Part shown: one piece after another, positions 17,094 through 27,194 of the stretch
How the letters are laid out: each line of letters begins with the position of its first letter
Numbering within the stretch: position 1 is the stretch's first letter
DNA from: Methylovorus mays
GTDB taxonomy: Bacteria > Pseudomonadota > Gammaproteobacteria > Burkholderiales > Methylophilaceae
Direction: 5' to 3'
Assembly (NCBI RefSeq): GCF_020531915.1
Contig: NZ_JAJAVG010000008.1
Span: 779,252 to 843,251 of the forward strand
Length of the DNA stretch: 64,000 nt
The notes under the pieces: model-generated
What the model was told of the DNA's origin: nothing
The model's input: the letters and a program-made list of their open reading frames with translations, nothing else
The model's database searches: none
Made by a program: the position numbers and the translations under genes

Positions 17094-18443
17094 CTACTTG
17101 CTGCTGATGCCCAGCTTGTGTTCGAGATAGTGAATGCTGGTTTCACCCAGGTGGAATGCAGCATCGTTCATCAAATCACTGTGCAGTGGCACGTTGGTCT
17201 TAATGCCTTCGACTACCATTTCCGATAAGGCGATACGCATGCGGGCAATCGCCTGCTGACGTGTATCGCCATAAGCAATCAGTTTGCCAATCATGGAATC
17301 ATAGTGTGGTGGAACCAGATAGTTCTGATAGGCGTGGGTATCAACCCGAATGCCAGGACCGCCAGGCATGTGGAAAGTGTTGATACGGCCAGGTGATGGG
17401 ACAAAGTTGTAGGGGTCTTCCGCATTGATACGGCACTCAATGGCGTGACCACGCAGTACGATGTCGCTCTGCTTGAAAGAGAGCTTTTCGCCTGCTGCAA
17501 TTAGTATCTGCTGCTGAACGATATCAATGCCCGTGATCATTTCGGTGACCGGATGTTCAACCTGTACCCGGGTATTCATTTCAATGAAGTAGAACTCGCC
17601 GTTTTCATACAGGAACTCAAAGGTACCCGCACCGCGGTAATTGATGCGACGGCAGGCATCGGCACAACGCTCGCCGATTTTTTCGCGCATTTTCTGGGTG
17701 ATGCCAGGGGCGGGGGCTTCTTCCAGTACCTTTTGGTGACGGCGTTGCATTGAACAATCGCGTTCGCCCAGATACACGGCATTGCCATGTTCGTCCGACA
17801 GCACCTGAATCTCAATGTGGCGCGGCTGTTCGAGGAATTTTTCCATGTAGACGGTTGGGTTGCCAAAGGCTGCACCTGCTTCGGCTTTGGTCATGCTTAC
17901 TGAATTCAGCAAGGCCGCCTCCGTATGCACGACGCGCATGCCGCGACCACCACCTCCACCAGCCGCCTTGATGATGACAGGGTAGCCGATTTCCTTGGCG
18001 GTACGCATGATGACGTCAGGATCATCCGGTAATGCACCCTCGGAGCCTGGCACGCATGGTACGCCCGCCGCTTTCATCGCATCCTTGGCGCTGACCTTGT
18101 CGCCCATCAGGCGTATGGTCTCAGCACGCGGGCCGATAAATACAAAACCACTTTGTTCTACACGTTCTGCGAAGTCCGCGTTTTCGGATAAAAAGCCATA
18201 ACCGGGGTGTATGGCTTCAGCATCGGTGACTTCTGCCGCACTGATCACGGCTGGAATATTCAGATAACTTTGACTGGAGGGCGCAGGGCCAATGCAGACG
18301 GATTCATCTGCGAGTTTGACGTACTTGGCTTCACGGTCGGCTTCGGAATGCACCGCAACCGTCTTGATGCCAAGCTCGCGACATGCGCGCTGTATGCGCA
18401 GCGCAATTTCGCCGCGGTTGGCAATGAGGACTTTTTCAAACAT
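17094..18443 (-). CDS. accC: Biotin carboxylase subunit of acetyl-CoA carboxylase
   Basis: A 449-aa ATP-grasp enzyme that carboxylates the biotin on AccB in the first step of fatty-acid synthesis. The start [17 protein letters not shown], preceded by GAGG, matches AccC proteins and gives the same length as in E. coli. The glycine-rich ATP loop ([16 protein letters not shown], about 157-172) and the catalytic [16 protein letters not shown] segment are intact. It starts 10 bases after the accB stop, so the two are co-transcribed and probably co-translated. Confidence 0.97.
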   Translation of the reverse strand: MFEKVLIANRGEIALRIQRACRELGIKTVAVHSEADREAKYVKLADESVCIGPAPSSQSYLNIPAVISAAEVTDAEAIHPGYGFLSENADFAERVEQSGFVFIGPRAETIRLMGDKVSAKDAMKAAGVPCVPGSEGALPDDPDVIMRTAKEIGYPVIIKAAGGGGGRGMRVVHTEAALLNSVSMTKAEAGAAFGNPTVYMEKFLEQPRHIEIQVLSDEHGNAVYLGERDCSMQRRHQKVLEEAPAPGITQKMREKIGERCADACRRINYRGAGTFEFLYENGEFYFIEMNTRVQVEHPVTEMITGIDIVQQQILIAAGEKLSFKQSDIVLRGHAIECRINAEDPYNFVPSPGRINTFHMPGGPGIRVDTHAYQNYLVPPHYDSMIGKLIAYGDTRQQAIARMRIALSEMVVEGIKTNVPLHSDLMNDAAFHLGETSIHYLEHKLGISSK

Positions 18444-18453
18444 GGAAACCTCG

Positions 18454-18906
18454 TTAGCCAATAATAAAGAGTGGTTCGCCGTATTCTACCGGCTGACCGT
18501 TTTCAACAAGTATCGCCTTGATCACACCGGTGTGATCCGCTTCGATTTCGTTGAGTAGTTTCATGGCTTCAATAATGCAAAGTGTGCTGCCTGCGGTGAT
18601 GCTGCTGCCCACTTCAACGAAAGGCTTGGCATCAGGGGAAGGGGAGCGATAGAACGTACCGACCATCGGGGATTTCACCACATGGCCTTCAATGACAGGC
18701 GCAGCGGCTGCTTCAGCAACAGCTGGAGCAGCAGCCTGCGGGGCAGGAGCTGCCTGGATATACTGTGGAGCGAACTGCATGCCGGCATGGGCATTGGGCA
18801 GGTTGCGACTGATACGGACTTTTTCTTCACCTTCGGTCAATTCCAGCTCGGAGATGCCGGACTCTTCGACCAGGTCGATCAGTTTCTTCAGTTTGCGTAA
18901 ATCCAT
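18454..18906 (-). CDS. accB: Biotin carboxyl carrier protein
   Basis: A 150-aa carrier. The N-terminal helix ([17 protein letters not shown]) is followed by an Ala/Pro-rich flexible linker (about 45-75) and the biotinyl domain with the biotinylated lysine in [12 protein letters not shown]. The thumb segment [13 protein letters not shown] marks acetyl-CoA carboxylase BCCP rather than other biotin carriers. It sits between aroQ and accC, the usual order. Confidence 0.97.
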   Translation of the reverse strand: MDLRKLKKLIDLVEESGISELELTEGEEKVRISRNLPNAHAGMQFAPQYIQAAPAPQAAAPAVAEAAAAPVIEGHVVKSPMVGTFYRSPSPDAKPFVEVGSSITAGSTLCIIEAMKLLNEIEADHTGVIKAILVENGQPVEYGEPLFIIG

Positions 18907-18957
18907 GTTGAACCTCTAAATGATTAAAGCGCATGTGACATGCGGTTATGTTGGTAG

Positions 18958-19413
18958 TTAATGTTGTAAACGGCGGATGGCGTAATCCAGCGCCAGAGAA
19001 TAACCATGAGCGCCAAGCCCGCTGATGACCCCGACTGCGATATCCGAAAAATACGAATGATGGCGGAAGGATTCACGGGCATGTACGTTGGAAAGATGAA
19101 CTTCGATAAAGGGTACTTTAACGGCGGACAAGGCGTCGCGCAGAGCAACCGAAGTATGGGTGAAGGCGGCCGGGTTGATGATCACAAAATCCGCAGGATG
19201 TCTGGCGAGATCGTGCACACGCGCAATCAACTCCGCCTCGGCATTGCTCTGAAACGTTGTCAGGACCACGCCATGCGCCTCCGCTTGCTCTTGCAGGCGC
19301 TGGTTGATTGCCTGCAGCGTATCGCTGCCGTAATGGTCAGGCTCGCGCAACCCCAGCATATTGAGGTTGGGGCCATGCAATACGAGTATGGAGGGAGTCG
19401 TATCAGCAACCAT
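18958..19413 (-). CDS. aroQ: 3-Dehydroquinate dehydratase, type II
   Basis: A 151-aa dodecameric enzyme of the shikimate pathway that converts 3-dehydroquinate to 3-dehydroshikimate. The N-terminal [13 protein letters not shown], the mobile-loop tyrosine/arginine region (REPDHYG), [13 protein letters not shown] and the catalytic-His region [12 protein letters not shown] are all present. It is the first gene of the aroQ-accB-accC series. The upstream 118 bases presumably hold the promoter, but I see no strong consensus there. Confidence 0.96.
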   Translation of the reverse strand: MVADTTPSILVLHGPNLNMLGLREPDHYGSDTLQAINQRLQEQAEAHGVVLTTFQSNAEAELIARVHDLARHPADFVIINPAAFTHTSVALRDALSAVKVPFIEVHLSNVHARESFRHHSYFSDIAVGVISGLGAHGYSLALDYAIRRLQH

Positions 19414-19531
19414 GGCAGTGGGATTCGGGGGACCGGAGACGCGCTTTCATGGCAGCAAGTTTGCCGTAAATTGGGGGATATTGTCCAGTGAATTGACGAT
19501 ATTTACAGAATTTACATGTTTTTGAAAACTT

Positions 19532-20086
19532 CTATGGGGCGTTGCTGGCTTGCAGCAAGGGCTTGACGCTTTGTTCCAGAAGATGGCGTGTAATCCGGCC
19601 AAAGTAACTTTTGACAATATGGCCGTCGCGATCAATGACAACGGTGTAAGGCAACACGCTGCGGTGGTTGCCCAGGCTGTAACTCAGGGGGCCTGCTTCA
19701 GTATCTGCTGCGAAAAGAGGATAGCCTACCGGGGCCTCCCTAGCAAACTGATTTACACTTTCCTGGTCCTCGGCGGCAATACCCACCACGACTAAGCCTT
19801 CTTTCTTGTATAGCGCCTGCAGTTCGCTTAGCTCAGGCATTTCTTCGCGGCAGGGAGGGCACCAGGTTGCCCAGAAATTAACCACCAGAATCTGTCCACG
19901 TAACTCGGACATGGGCTGCATGAAGCCATTTACATCGGGCAATATCACGGCAAAAAAGCGGGATGTGCTGGCGGCTGGATGATCTTCGCTGAAGCCGCCA
20001 TGTTGCCAGCGGCTGACAAGCGAATAGACACCAGTGGCAATCAGCAGCAAGGCAAGGATGAATAAGGCGCGGCGGGAAAGCATCAT
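19532..20086 (-). CDS. Membrane-anchored thioredoxin-like protein (TlpA/ResA type)
   Basis: A 184-aa thiol reductase with one N-terminal membrane helix (about 3-25) and a periplasmic thioredoxin fold. The active site is WATWCPPCREEM, typical of TlpA/ResA proteins for cytochrome c maturation or general reduction. Later landmarks are GIAAEDQESVNQF and the cis-proline in LPYTVVIDRDG. The start codon lies one base from the dsbD stop, so DsbD, which feeds electrons to such proteins, is its likely partner. Two ATGs in tandem (20086 and 20083) are both possible starts. Confidence 0.92.
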   Translation of the reverse strand: MMLSRRALFILALLLIATGVYSLVSRWQHGGFSEDHPAASTSRFFAVILPDVNGFMQPMSELRGQILVVNFWATWCPPCREEMPELSELQALYKKEGLVVVGIAAEDQESVNQFAREAPVGYPLFAADTEAGPLSYSLGNHRSVLPYTVVIDRDGHIVKSYFGRITRHLLEQSVKPLLQASNAP

Positions 20087-20087
20087 G

Positions 20088-21929
20088 TCAGCAATAGGCA
20101 ATGCCGGTTTCGCAGCCCAGTGTATGGCGGGCACGCAAAAACTGCTCGCTATTCTGATAGCCGATCAGTTTGAGTTTTGGGTCACGTTGATCCTGCCCAT
20201 GGAAAAACAGGATGGCAGGTGGGCCAAACAGCTGGAAACGTTGCAGCAATGCGGCATCTGCCGGAGTGTTCTGAGTAACATCTGCTTGCAGCAAAACTAC
20301 ATTTTCCAGAGATTGCTGTACGCGCGGGTCACTAAAGGTGAACTGTTCCAGCTCCTTGCAGGCAACACACCAATCTGCATAAAAATCCAGCATCACGATT
20401 TTGCCTTTGGCATCGGCCAGGGATTGCTGCAGCTCTTCCAGACTATGGATGCGTTTGAAAGGCAATGCAGTGGCTGTGGAGGCTTTTTGCAAATTGGCAG
20501 TGTTAAAGCCAGAGAGAGGTTGCAACGGAGATTTTGCGCCGCTGAATGCGCCTATCAGCATCATTACTCCCAGCAGGAACAGGATAATGCCCAGACCCTT
20601 CCATACACGTTGCCATCCGGTGGCGGTTTCAGGCAAGCGATCAAGCGCATGCAGAAAGATGGCAGGGACAATCAACAGGGCCGCCCAGAGGGCCATTTGT
20701 ACCGGCAGTGGGATCACCGGGCTGATCAGTAACAGGGCGACATAGAGCATGACCACGCCAAACAGCTGCCGTATACGCTCCATCCATGGCCCCGCCTTGG
20801 GCAGGAGGCTGCCTGCCGAGGCACCGATCAGCAGGAGGGGCAGGCCCATGCCCAGGGATAGCGCAAACAAGGCGCTGCCTCCCAGCCAGACATCGCGCGT
20901 CTGGCTGATATACAGCAGAGCTCCAGCCAATGGGGCTGCCACACAAGGGCTCACGATCAGCGCGGACACTACACCCATCAGAAATACTCCGGCGAAATGA
21001 CCGCCACGGATACGGCTGTTGGTACCGGTCAGGCGATCTGCCAGCGACTGCGGCAGGCGGATTTCATAAAAGCCAAACATGGATAGTGCAAGCAGCACAA
21101 AGAGAAGTGCCGTGGCTCCCAGTACCCACGGTGTTTGCAAGGCGTTGCTCAGCAGTTGCCCAGATAAGCCGGCAGCGATACCTGCCAATGTGTAACTGAG
21201 CGACATGCCGAACACGTAAGCGGCGGACAGCAGGATGGCGTGGCCTTTACTCCCGTGGCCATGTGACTTGCTGCCGACAATAATGCCTGACAGGATAGGG
21301 ATCATGGGCAACATGCAGGGGGTGAAAGCGAGGAGCAGGCCGATGCCAAAAAAGCCGCTCAGTATCAGCCATAGTTTGCCGCTACCCAACAGGCCTGCTA
21401 TACGGTCCTGCTCGGGTGGAGGAGTTGTGGAGGATTGTTCGGTGGCGTCTCCCCCCAAGCTGACATCCAGTATTTTATGGATAGGGGGGTAGCACAGGCC
21501 TTTTTCGCTGCACCCCTGATAAGTGGCGTTAAGCTTGAGAATGGCAGGGACATCACCGCTGAAGGCCAGTTGTATTTTGGCTTCGGTTTCACGGTGAAAA
21601 ACATAGGTAGTACCAAAGCTGGGATCTTTTTTTGATTCGCCGGGCGGCATGCTGATATCGGTGACCGTTACGCCAGGTGTTGCGCTGGAAAACTTGATGC
21701 GATCCCGGTAAAGGTAATGACCGGGAGCAATCTGGAAAACGGCTTGCAAGGTATCCTGTCGTATTGAGCCCACTTCCAGCTTGAACGCTTCATCGGGTGG
21801 CAGAATGCCGTCGTCGTCGCTGGTAAACAGTGCCAGCTTGCTGCTGAGCGGCGCGGCGGTTGCAGGGGCGCTGGACAGGGCGGGGAGCAGACTGCATAAC
21901 ATCAGCAGCACATTCAAAAGATATTTCAT
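20088..21929 (-). CDS. dsbD: Thiol:disulfide interchange protein DsbD
   Basis: A 613-aa inner-membrane protein that carries electrons from cytoplasmic thioredoxin to periplasmic thiols. It has a signal peptide (1-26), a periplasmic alpha domain with paired cysteines (CSEKGLCYPP), eight membrane helices with the two core cysteines (FTPCMLPMIP and SPCVAAPLAG), and a C-terminal thioredoxin domain with DWCVACKELE. I start it at MKYLLNVLLML, four bases after the cutA stop; the longer frame runs back into cutA. It forms an operon with cutA and the TlpA-like gene. Confidence 0.96.
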   Translation of the reverse strand: MKYLLNVLLMLCSLLPALSSAPATAAPLSSKLALFTSDDDGILPPDEAFKLEVGSIRQDTLQAVFQIAPGHYLYRDRIKFSSATPGVTVTDISMPPGESKKDPSFGTTYVFHRETEAKIQLAFSGDVPAILKLNATYQGCSEKGLCYPPIHKILDVSLGGDATEQSSTTPPPEQDRIAGLLGSGKLWLILSGFFGIGLLLAFTPCMLPMIPILSGIIVGSKSHGHGSKGHAILLSAAYVFGMSLSYTLAGIAAGLSGQLLSNALQTPWVLGATALLFVLLALSMFGFYEIRLPQSLADRLTGTNSRIRGGHFAGVFLMGVVSALIVSPCVAAPLAGALLYISQTRDVWLGGSALFALSLGMGLPLLLIGASAGSLLPKAGPWMERIRQLFGVVMLYVALLLISPVIPLPVQMALWAALLIVPAIFLHALDRLPETATGWQRVWKGLGIILFLLGVMMLIGAFSGAKSPLQPLSGFNTANLQKASTATALPFKRIHSLEELQQSLADAKGKIVMLDFYADWCVACKELEQFTFSDPRVQQSLENVVLLQADVTQNTPADAALLQRFQLFGPPAILFFHGQDQRDPKLKLIGYQNSEQFLRARHTLGCETGIAYC

Positions 21930-21933
21930 GGGG

Positions 21934-22287
21934 TCAGGCCGTCGTTTCCTCGTTAAGCCACGCCAGGTAAGCGGGCAATCCAGTGCTGATTGGGACACAG
22001 AGGATTTCGGGAAGTTCGTAGGGATGCTGCTGCACAATCGCTTGCTGCAAGGCGGCATATTGCGTGCGGCATGTCTTGATCAATAGCGGGATTTCATTGG
22101 CGGTTTCGACTTTACCCTGCCAGCGATACACGGATGTGCAAGGCGCCAGTATATTGACGCAGGCAGCCAGCCGGGCATTGACCAGATAATCGGCCAGTTG
22201 CGTGGCCGAGTCCTGGTCTGGCAGATTGGTCACGACCAGAATCGCCTCGCTGGCTGTCATTGTGTTCGATAAGGTGTCATGTGACAT
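21934..22287 (-). CDS. cutA: Divalent-cation tolerance protein CutA
   Basis: A small trimeric ferredoxin-like-fold protein linked to copper tolerance. A length of 117 aa, or 108 if translation starts at the internal ATG at 22260, is normal. The landmarks LVVTNLPD, LAACVNILAPCTSVYRWQGK and LLIKTCRTQYAAL, and the C-terminal Tyr-Trp region (LPAYLAWLNEE), are all present. It is commonly found beside dsbD, as here. Confidence 0.95.
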   Translation of the reverse strand: MSHDTLSNTMTASEAILVVTNLPDQDSATQLADYLVNARLAACVNILAPCTSVYRWQGKVETANEIPLLIKTCRTQYAALQQAIVQQHPYELPEILCVPISTGLPAYLAWLNEETTA

Positions 22288-22399
22288 GATGTCAGCATCC
22301 CCGACTTGAAATATCCATGTAAGGCTTCATTTACAAGGGAACAAGGTGGCTCACATGACGTCAGACCCTTGCTTCGCTATTTTTTAAAGTACTGCTTAT

Positions 22400-22822
22400 A
22401 TGCCTTTACCCTTGCTGCTGCTGATTTTACTCGCATTCCCCGTTGTCGAGATATGGTTATTGATAGAACTGGCCGCGCGCTATGGCGTTTGGGTACTGGT
22501 TTACCTGGTGGTGGTCGCCATTCTGGGCTGGCGTTTGATTCAGGACGAAAAGCTCATGATGCTGGGGCGCATGACCCAAACCCTGAGCCAGGGAGGAGCT
22601 CCTGCCCGCGCCTTGTTCAGCGGCGCTAAAAACATGCTGGCTGGCATTTTGCTGATTATTCCTGGGGTGGTGACCGACGCCATTGCCGTGATTCTGCTGC
22701 TATTGCCTTCGGCCAAGCCGGAGGTGTTTGATGAAACCGTGCAAGCTGAGCCCCGCCAGAGCCGCAGGCCAGCAGCGGCGAACGATGATGTTATTGAGGG
22801 TGAATATACGCGCGAAGATTGA
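22400..22822 (+). CDS. fxsA: FxsA family membrane protein
   Basis: A 140-aa inner-membrane protein; in E. coli FxsA blocks exclusion of phage T7 by the F plasmid. There are two hydrophobic segments at the N-terminus (2-50) with the conserved PVVEIWLLIELAARYG, and two more at about 85-110 with IPGVVTDAIAVILLL. The C-terminal tail is polar and ends in IEGEYTRED, as in family members. groES/groEL, the frequent downstream neighbours, are not here. No good ribosome site is visible before the ATG. Confidence 0.92.
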   Translation: MPLPLLLLILLAFPVVEIWLLIELAARYGVWVLVYLVVVAILGWRLIQDEKLMMLGRMTQTLSQGGAPARALFSGAKNMLAGILLIIPGVVTDAIAVILLLLPSAKPEVFDETVQAEPRQSRRPAAANDDVIEGEYTRED

Positions 22823-23010
22823 ACATGGTCATGCAGAGCTCTGGGGCTATGCAAGGTCTGTTTGCAGGTCGGCATACAGCTTGATCCAAGGCTTGTGTTA
22901 AACTCGCGCCTCACCTAATGGATTGTTTTTGTGCACATTAATTCTTCGCAGCCTCATGGCCGATCCGGCTTGATGCCACTTTCATCATTGTAGAATCAGG
23001 AATTGAACGC

Positions 23011-24045
23011 ATGTCTCACCAAGTAACCGTCAAGCCTAGCGGCCATCGCTTTGTTGTTGAGGGCGATGCCACCGTATTGAGCGCCGCCATTGATGCAGGC
23101 CTGGGCTTGCCCTATGGTTGCCGTAACGGCGCCTGTGGCGCGTGCAAAGGCAAAGTGCTACAAGGAGAGGTGAGCCATCACGATCATCAGGCCTCCGCCC
23201 TGACTGACACCGACAAGGCCAATGGCCTGGCATTGCTGTGCTGTGCGGTTCCGCAAACTGATCTGGTCATTGAATGCCGCGAAGCCACAGGCAGTAATGG
23301 CATACGCCCACGTATCATGCCGGTCCGCGTGCAGAAAATGGAAAAGCTGTCACACGATGTAATGGCGCTGTATTTGAAGCTGCCCAGCAATGAGCGCATG
23401 CAGTTTCTGGCAGGCCAATATATAGAATTTCTGCTTAAAGACGGCAAGCGCCGCGCTTTTTCGCTGGCGAATGCGCCACACCATGATGAATTACTTGAAT
23501 TGCATCTGCGCCTGATTCCTGGCGGCACTTTTACCGAATACGTCTTCAACGAAATGCAGGAAAAAGCCATTTTGCGCCTGGAAGGGCCGTTTGGCAGTTT
23601 TTACCTGCGTGAAGACCATGACAAGCCCATCATTTTCGTCGCGGGTGGGACGGGTTTTGCGCCGATTAAAGGCATTATCGAGCATATCCTGCATCAAAAA
23701 ACGCCTCGCAAGATGGTGCTTTACTGGGGGGCGCGTTCGCTAGAAGACCTTTACATGCCGGAGCTGCCCATGCGCTGGCTGGAGGAATCCAATCTTTTCA
23801 GCTATGTGCCGGTATTATCCGAACCCAAGGACGAAGACGCCTGGCAAGGGCGGCGCGGACTGGTGCATGAAGCCGTGCTGGAAGACTTTGCCGATCTGAG
23901 TGCTTATCAGGTGTATTGCTGTGGTGCGCCGCAGATGGTGGATGTTGCGCATCAGGCCTTCCAGCTGAAGGGCTTGCCAGAAGACGAGTTCTTTTCGGAT
24001 GCGTTTACGTTTTCCAATCCACCACCCAAGCCTGCGGCGTTATGA
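23011..24045 (+). CDS. 2Fe-2S/FAD oxidoreductase, CDP-6-deoxy-glucoseen reductase-like
   Basis: A 344-aa flavoprotein reductase. The N-terminal plant-type ferredoxin domain has the cluster motif CRNGACGACKGKV plus a distal Cys (LLCC). The FAD domain has RAFSLANAP and the NAD(P)H domain has FVAGGTGFAPIKGI and CCGAPQMV. Betaproteobacterial homologues are annotated as CDP-6-deoxy-delta-3,4-glucoseen reductase (AscD-like), but outside a deoxysugar cluster, as here, the electron acceptor is unknown. The ribosome site AGGAATTG precedes the ATG. It is probably monocistronic. Confidence 0.88.
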   Translation: MSHQVTVKPSGHRFVVEGDATVLSAAIDAGLGLPYGCRNGACGACKGKVLQGEVSHHDHQASALTDTDKANGLALLCCAVPQTDLVIECREATGSNGIRPRIMPVRVQKMEKLSHDVMALYLKLPSNERMQFLAGQYIEFLLKDGKRRAFSLANAPHHDELLELHLRLIPGGTFTEYVFNEMQEKAILRLEGPFGSFYLREDHDKPIIFVAGGTGFAPIKGIIEHILHQKTPRKMVLYWGARSLEDLYMPELPMRWLEESNLFSYVPVLSEPKDEDAWQGRRGLVHEAVLEDFADLSAYQVYCCGAPQMVDVAHQAFQLKGLPEDEFFSDAFTFSNPPPKPAAL

Positions 24046-24097
24046 TCGTGAGGCGAAAGCCTTAATTCAACGGGCAGGCGCCCGAGTGGCGCTGCCC

Positions 24098-25279
24098 TTA
24101 TTCGAATCCCGAACAGAATTGGGTGCTCAGGCGGAATTGATGATTGGCCGCTTCCGTCTCGCCGCGCTCGTCCAACAGGCGAGCCAGTGCCAGATGCGTG
24201 GCGGCACTCGGCTTCACGCTAAGGCTGGCCTCAAAATAGCTCTGCGCCTTGCCCCATAAACTCAGGCGTACGCACAAATTTCCCAGAGAGCGTAGCAGGT
24301 CAGCGTCATTTTCATGGCTGAGCAACCAATGTTCGGCCTGTTGCAGCTGTTTTTGCGGTTGCGATGACAGGCAGTCGCCCAGCATCCCCGCAAGCTTGCT
24401 GTCCCAGCCTTTGGTCAGGCTCATTTCTACAATTTCCGCTGCCTGGTCGCCTGCCCCGGCCTGGATAAAGGTTTGCGCTGCAATGCACGCAATACGGTTA
24501 TTCAGACGATCTTCTTCCGGCATTTTTTTCCAGTAGGCATTCAGCTTGTCCAGATCATCTGCCAGACGTTGCAAGAGGTGGGTATGGGCTTGCTGGCGTA
24601 GTTCGCGCAAATGCCAGCTTTCGATCGCATCATGCTTTTCCAGGCGGCGCAGGGTCACCAGCACCTGCTCCCAGTTTTTCAGGTGTACCTGGGCTTTCAG
24701 CTCCAGCCGCAAAGCAGGAGGATATTTGGATTCCAGTTTGTCCAGCTTATGCAGTACATTCAATGCTTCGTTGTAACGGCGGTCATCCAGCATGAATTCG
24801 GCCTGGATGAGCAAACGCGCGATAGCTGCATCCGGGGCGATGCGTTCAGCCTCGGCCAGATAATAATCGCGCTGCGATTTGTTCTTGAGCTTGTGCGCAG
24901 CCCGGGCGGCTACCAGCGTGGACAAGCCCGGATTTTCTTCCAATGACAGGGCTTTGTTTGCCGCTTTTTCAGCCAGCAGATAGCGCCCTTCGGCCAGTGA
25001 TTGCAAACCTTCACTCAAGGCGGCACGTCCCTGACGAATGCGGCGCTCTTCCTTATAGCTGCGAACGCTGGCGGGCAAATGGCGCGTGTATTGAATCAGC
25101 CTGAGCAGGAGGTGCAGGCTGATAAAGCCGCCCACGATCATCACCAGCAGCAGATTGAGTGAGAGCTCCATGCGGTAGGGCGGACGCACGATCAGCACAT
25201 AGCCCTGATTGTTCACTGCCAGCAGCGAAATGCCTACCGCCAGCCCCAGAATCAGCAATATCCAGAACAGCCAACGCAC
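24098..25279 (-). CDS. hemY: HemY-like TPR membrane protein
   Basis: A 393-aa inner-membrane protein with two N-terminal helices (about 1-25 and 40-65) and a TPR-rich cytoplasmic part. It belongs to the proteobacterial HemY_N family. It is not the protoporphyrinogen oxidase of the same name in Gram-positives. It starts with GTG overlapping the hemX stop (TAGTG) and is the last gene of hemC-hemD-hemX-hemY. It is thought to scaffold late haem synthesis; a direct function is not proven. Confidence 0.93.
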   Translation of the reverse strand: MRWLFWILLILGLAVGISLLAVNNQGYVLIVRPPYRMELSLNLLLVMIVGGFISLHLLLRLIQYTRHLPASVRSYKEERRIRQGRAALSEGLQSLAEGRYLLAEKAANKALSLEENPGLSTLVAARAAHKLKNKSQRDYYLAEAERIAPDAAIARLLIQAEFMLDDRRYNEALNVLHKLDKLESKYPPALRLELKAQVHLKNWEQVLVTLRRLEKHDAIESWHLRELRQQAHTHLLQRLADDLDKLNAYWKKMPEEDRLNNRIACIAAQTFIQAGAGDQAAEIVEMSLTKGWDSKLAGMLGDCLSSQPQKQLQQAEHWLLSHENDADLLRSLGNLCVRLSLWGKAQSYFEASLSVKPSAATHLALARLLDERGETEAANHQFRLSTQFCSGFE

Positions 25280-26403
25280 TATTTACGCTCCGTGTTGCTT
25301 TTTACTGGTGTGCTCAAGCGCTCCAGCGAAAGTTTGTACTTGCTAACCAATGACAGGCTTTCGTTGACATCGGGCAGGTTGATGACGATTTCCTTTGCCG
25401 AAAGCTCTTTCAAGGTATTCAAGGCAAGCTTGGTACCGCTGTCGCGAGGGTCGAAATGACTCTTCAACCATTTTTCTGCGGCAGCGAGGTCAGCACGGTA
25501 GGTGGCTTCGTCATGCTGCAGCAGCGCAATCCGGGCTGTCAGCAGATGCAGCTTGATGTTTTCACGCAGGAAGAAATTCTGCTCGGGCGCCAGCAATGGC
25601 GGTTCAGGTCGGTCAATCCGCTCCAGGCGGATCATGGTGCGCAGGTCCTGCCACACCTCCTGTGCCAGGCGCCGCCATGGATTGCTGTCCCATTCGGGGG
25701 CCAGGGCAGGCGCAGATTGCGGATGGCGTTCGCTTACCAATGGCAACGAGCCGACGGATTCCGCCAGATTTTCCAGTTTAAGGCTGATGCCTACCGTGTC
25801 CACTTGCGGCATGTTTTGCAGGCGCTGAATATCCTGGCCTATGGATTTGCGCAACTGAACAACCTGACCGCTATCAAGATGCTGCAAGCGGGTATCTGCG
25901 GTTTGCAGGGCCAGCAGTGCGGGCTTGATATTGCCAGCCAGCTGCAATTGTTGGTTGGCAATAATGATCAACTGCTCAACCTCGGCGATCGTGCGCTCTT
26001 CGCGATTGTTGGCAAGCTCTACATACAGTGACTGCAGGGCTTCGGCCTGATCGCGTGATTCGGCCAATTGTTGCTCAAACAGTGAGGCGCGTGCGCTGAC
26101 TTCGGTGCTGCGTTCATCGGCATTGCGTGCAAGGGCGAGGGCTTGCTGATTGACGCCATTGAATTGCTCGAGCTTTTGCGAGAGCTCCTGCTCCAGTACG
26201 GCAAAACGGTGGCGCGCGTGATACCACTGCCAGGCCATGGCGATTGCCGCTGCCAGCGCGATGACAAGCGCAAGCTGGGTGAGCCAGCTGTTGCTGCCTG
26301 CAGAGGTGGCAGTCTCTTCCTGCAAGACCTCTGGTGCAGGCACATTGGAGGTCGCGATGGCGGGCGTTTCAGCTGGCTGGGAAGGCGTGGGTTGTTCGCT
26401 CAT
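25279..26403 (-). CDS. hemX: HemX-like membrane protein
   Basis: About 374 aa from MSEQPTPSQPAE, which begins just after the hemD stop. The N-terminus is Pro/Thr/Ala-rich and disordered (1-45), followed by one membrane helix (about 48-68), a coiled coil (70-150) and a helical domain of the HemX family (once called uroporphyrinogen-III C-methyltransferase). No SAM-binding motif is visible, so methyltransferase activity is unlikely. It is co-transcribed with hemD and hemY. Confidence 0.92.
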   Translation of the reverse strand: MSEQPTPSQPAETPAIATSNVPAPEVLQEETATSAGSNSWLTQLALVIALAAAIAMAWQWYHARHRFAVLEQELSQKLEQFNGVNQQALALARNADERSTEVSARASLFEQQLAESRDQAEALQSLYVELANNREERTIAEVEQLIIIANQQLQLAGNIKPALLALQTADTRLQHLDSGQVVQLRKSIGQDIQRLQNMPQVDTVGISLKLENLAESVGSLPLVSERHPQSAPALAPEWDSNPWRRLAQEVWQDLRTMIRLERIDRPEPPLLAPEQNFFLRENIKLHLLTARIALLQHDEATYRADLAAAEKWLKSHFDPRDSGTKLALNTLKELSAKEIVINLPDVNESLSLVSKYKLSLERLSTPVKSNTERK

Positions 26404-26405
26404 AT

Positions 26406-27194
26406 TCAGTGTCGTTGTTGTTTCAAGAGGGCTACAGTATTCAGGCATTGCAGCATGGCATCATCTCCCGGCGCCTCGGCGATCCTGACGTGCAATCCAA
26501 GATCAAGTGGCAGTTCGGCAATGCGTGCATGATTCACACACAGCGTCACATCCCGTATCCACGGCTGCTGCGCATTATTCGTCATGGCCAGCAAATGGCG
26601 CATGGCTTCGCTACTGGTGACCACAACGGCATCCAGTTGCTGTTGTTGCCAGAGTTGCGCCAACGGCTCTGCACTGGTTTGCGGGTTGATACGGCGGTAG
26701 CATTCGGCAAAATCTACAGTAGCACCGCGTGAACGCAGACTCTCTGCCAGTAGTTCCCGGCCACCAACCCCACGAAAAATCAAAAACCGCTTGCCCTTTA
26801 CCTGCTGCATCTCGGGGAGTGCCAGTAGCGATTCACTATCATACCTGCCTTGTGGCGTTAGCACTGGCGCGATGCCCAGGCTGGTCAGTTCAGTAGCGGT
26901 GACCGGGCCGATGGCAGCATGCCGTAATGTGGCTGGGGGCTTGCCGACCAGATTCAGCATCCTTGGTATGCCATTCTGAACCGCATTGCTACTGATAAAA
27001 ATAGTCCAATCGTACTTGTCGAGCTCATTTAGCTGGGCATCAAATGTGCTGTAATCTGCCAGCGGAGCGATTTCAATCAGCGGAAAGGCATGGGGCTGGC
27101 CCCCTGCTTCCACGATCATGCGCGATAAACGCTTAGCCTGGTCTGACGGCCGTGTAATGGCAACGCCTAGGCCTGTCAGGGGCTGATCAACCAT
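26406..27194 (-). CDS. hemD: Uroporphyrinogen-III synthase
   Basis: A 262-aa enzyme that cyclises hydroxymethylbilane with inversion of ring D to uroporphyrinogen III, the last common precursor of haem, sirohaem and cobalamin. The start [23 protein letters not shown] overlaps the end of hemC by eight bases; the longer frame lies inside hemC. The fold-typical segments [21 protein letters not shown] and [11 protein letters not shown] are present. Sequence divergence is normal in this family. Confidence 0.94.
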   Translation of the reverse strand: MVDQPLTGLGVAITRPSDQAKRLSRMIVEAGGQPHAFPLIEIAPLADYSTFDAQLNELDKYDWTIFISSNAVQNGIPRMLNLVGKPPATLRHAAIGPVTATELTSLGIAPVLTPQGRYDSESLLALPEMQQVKGKRFLIFRGVGGRELLAESLRSRGATVDFAECYRRINPQTSAEPLAQLWQQQQLDAVVVTSSEAMRHLLAMTNNAQQPWIRDVTLCVNHARIAELPLDLGLHVRIAEAPGDDAMLQCLNTVALLKQQRH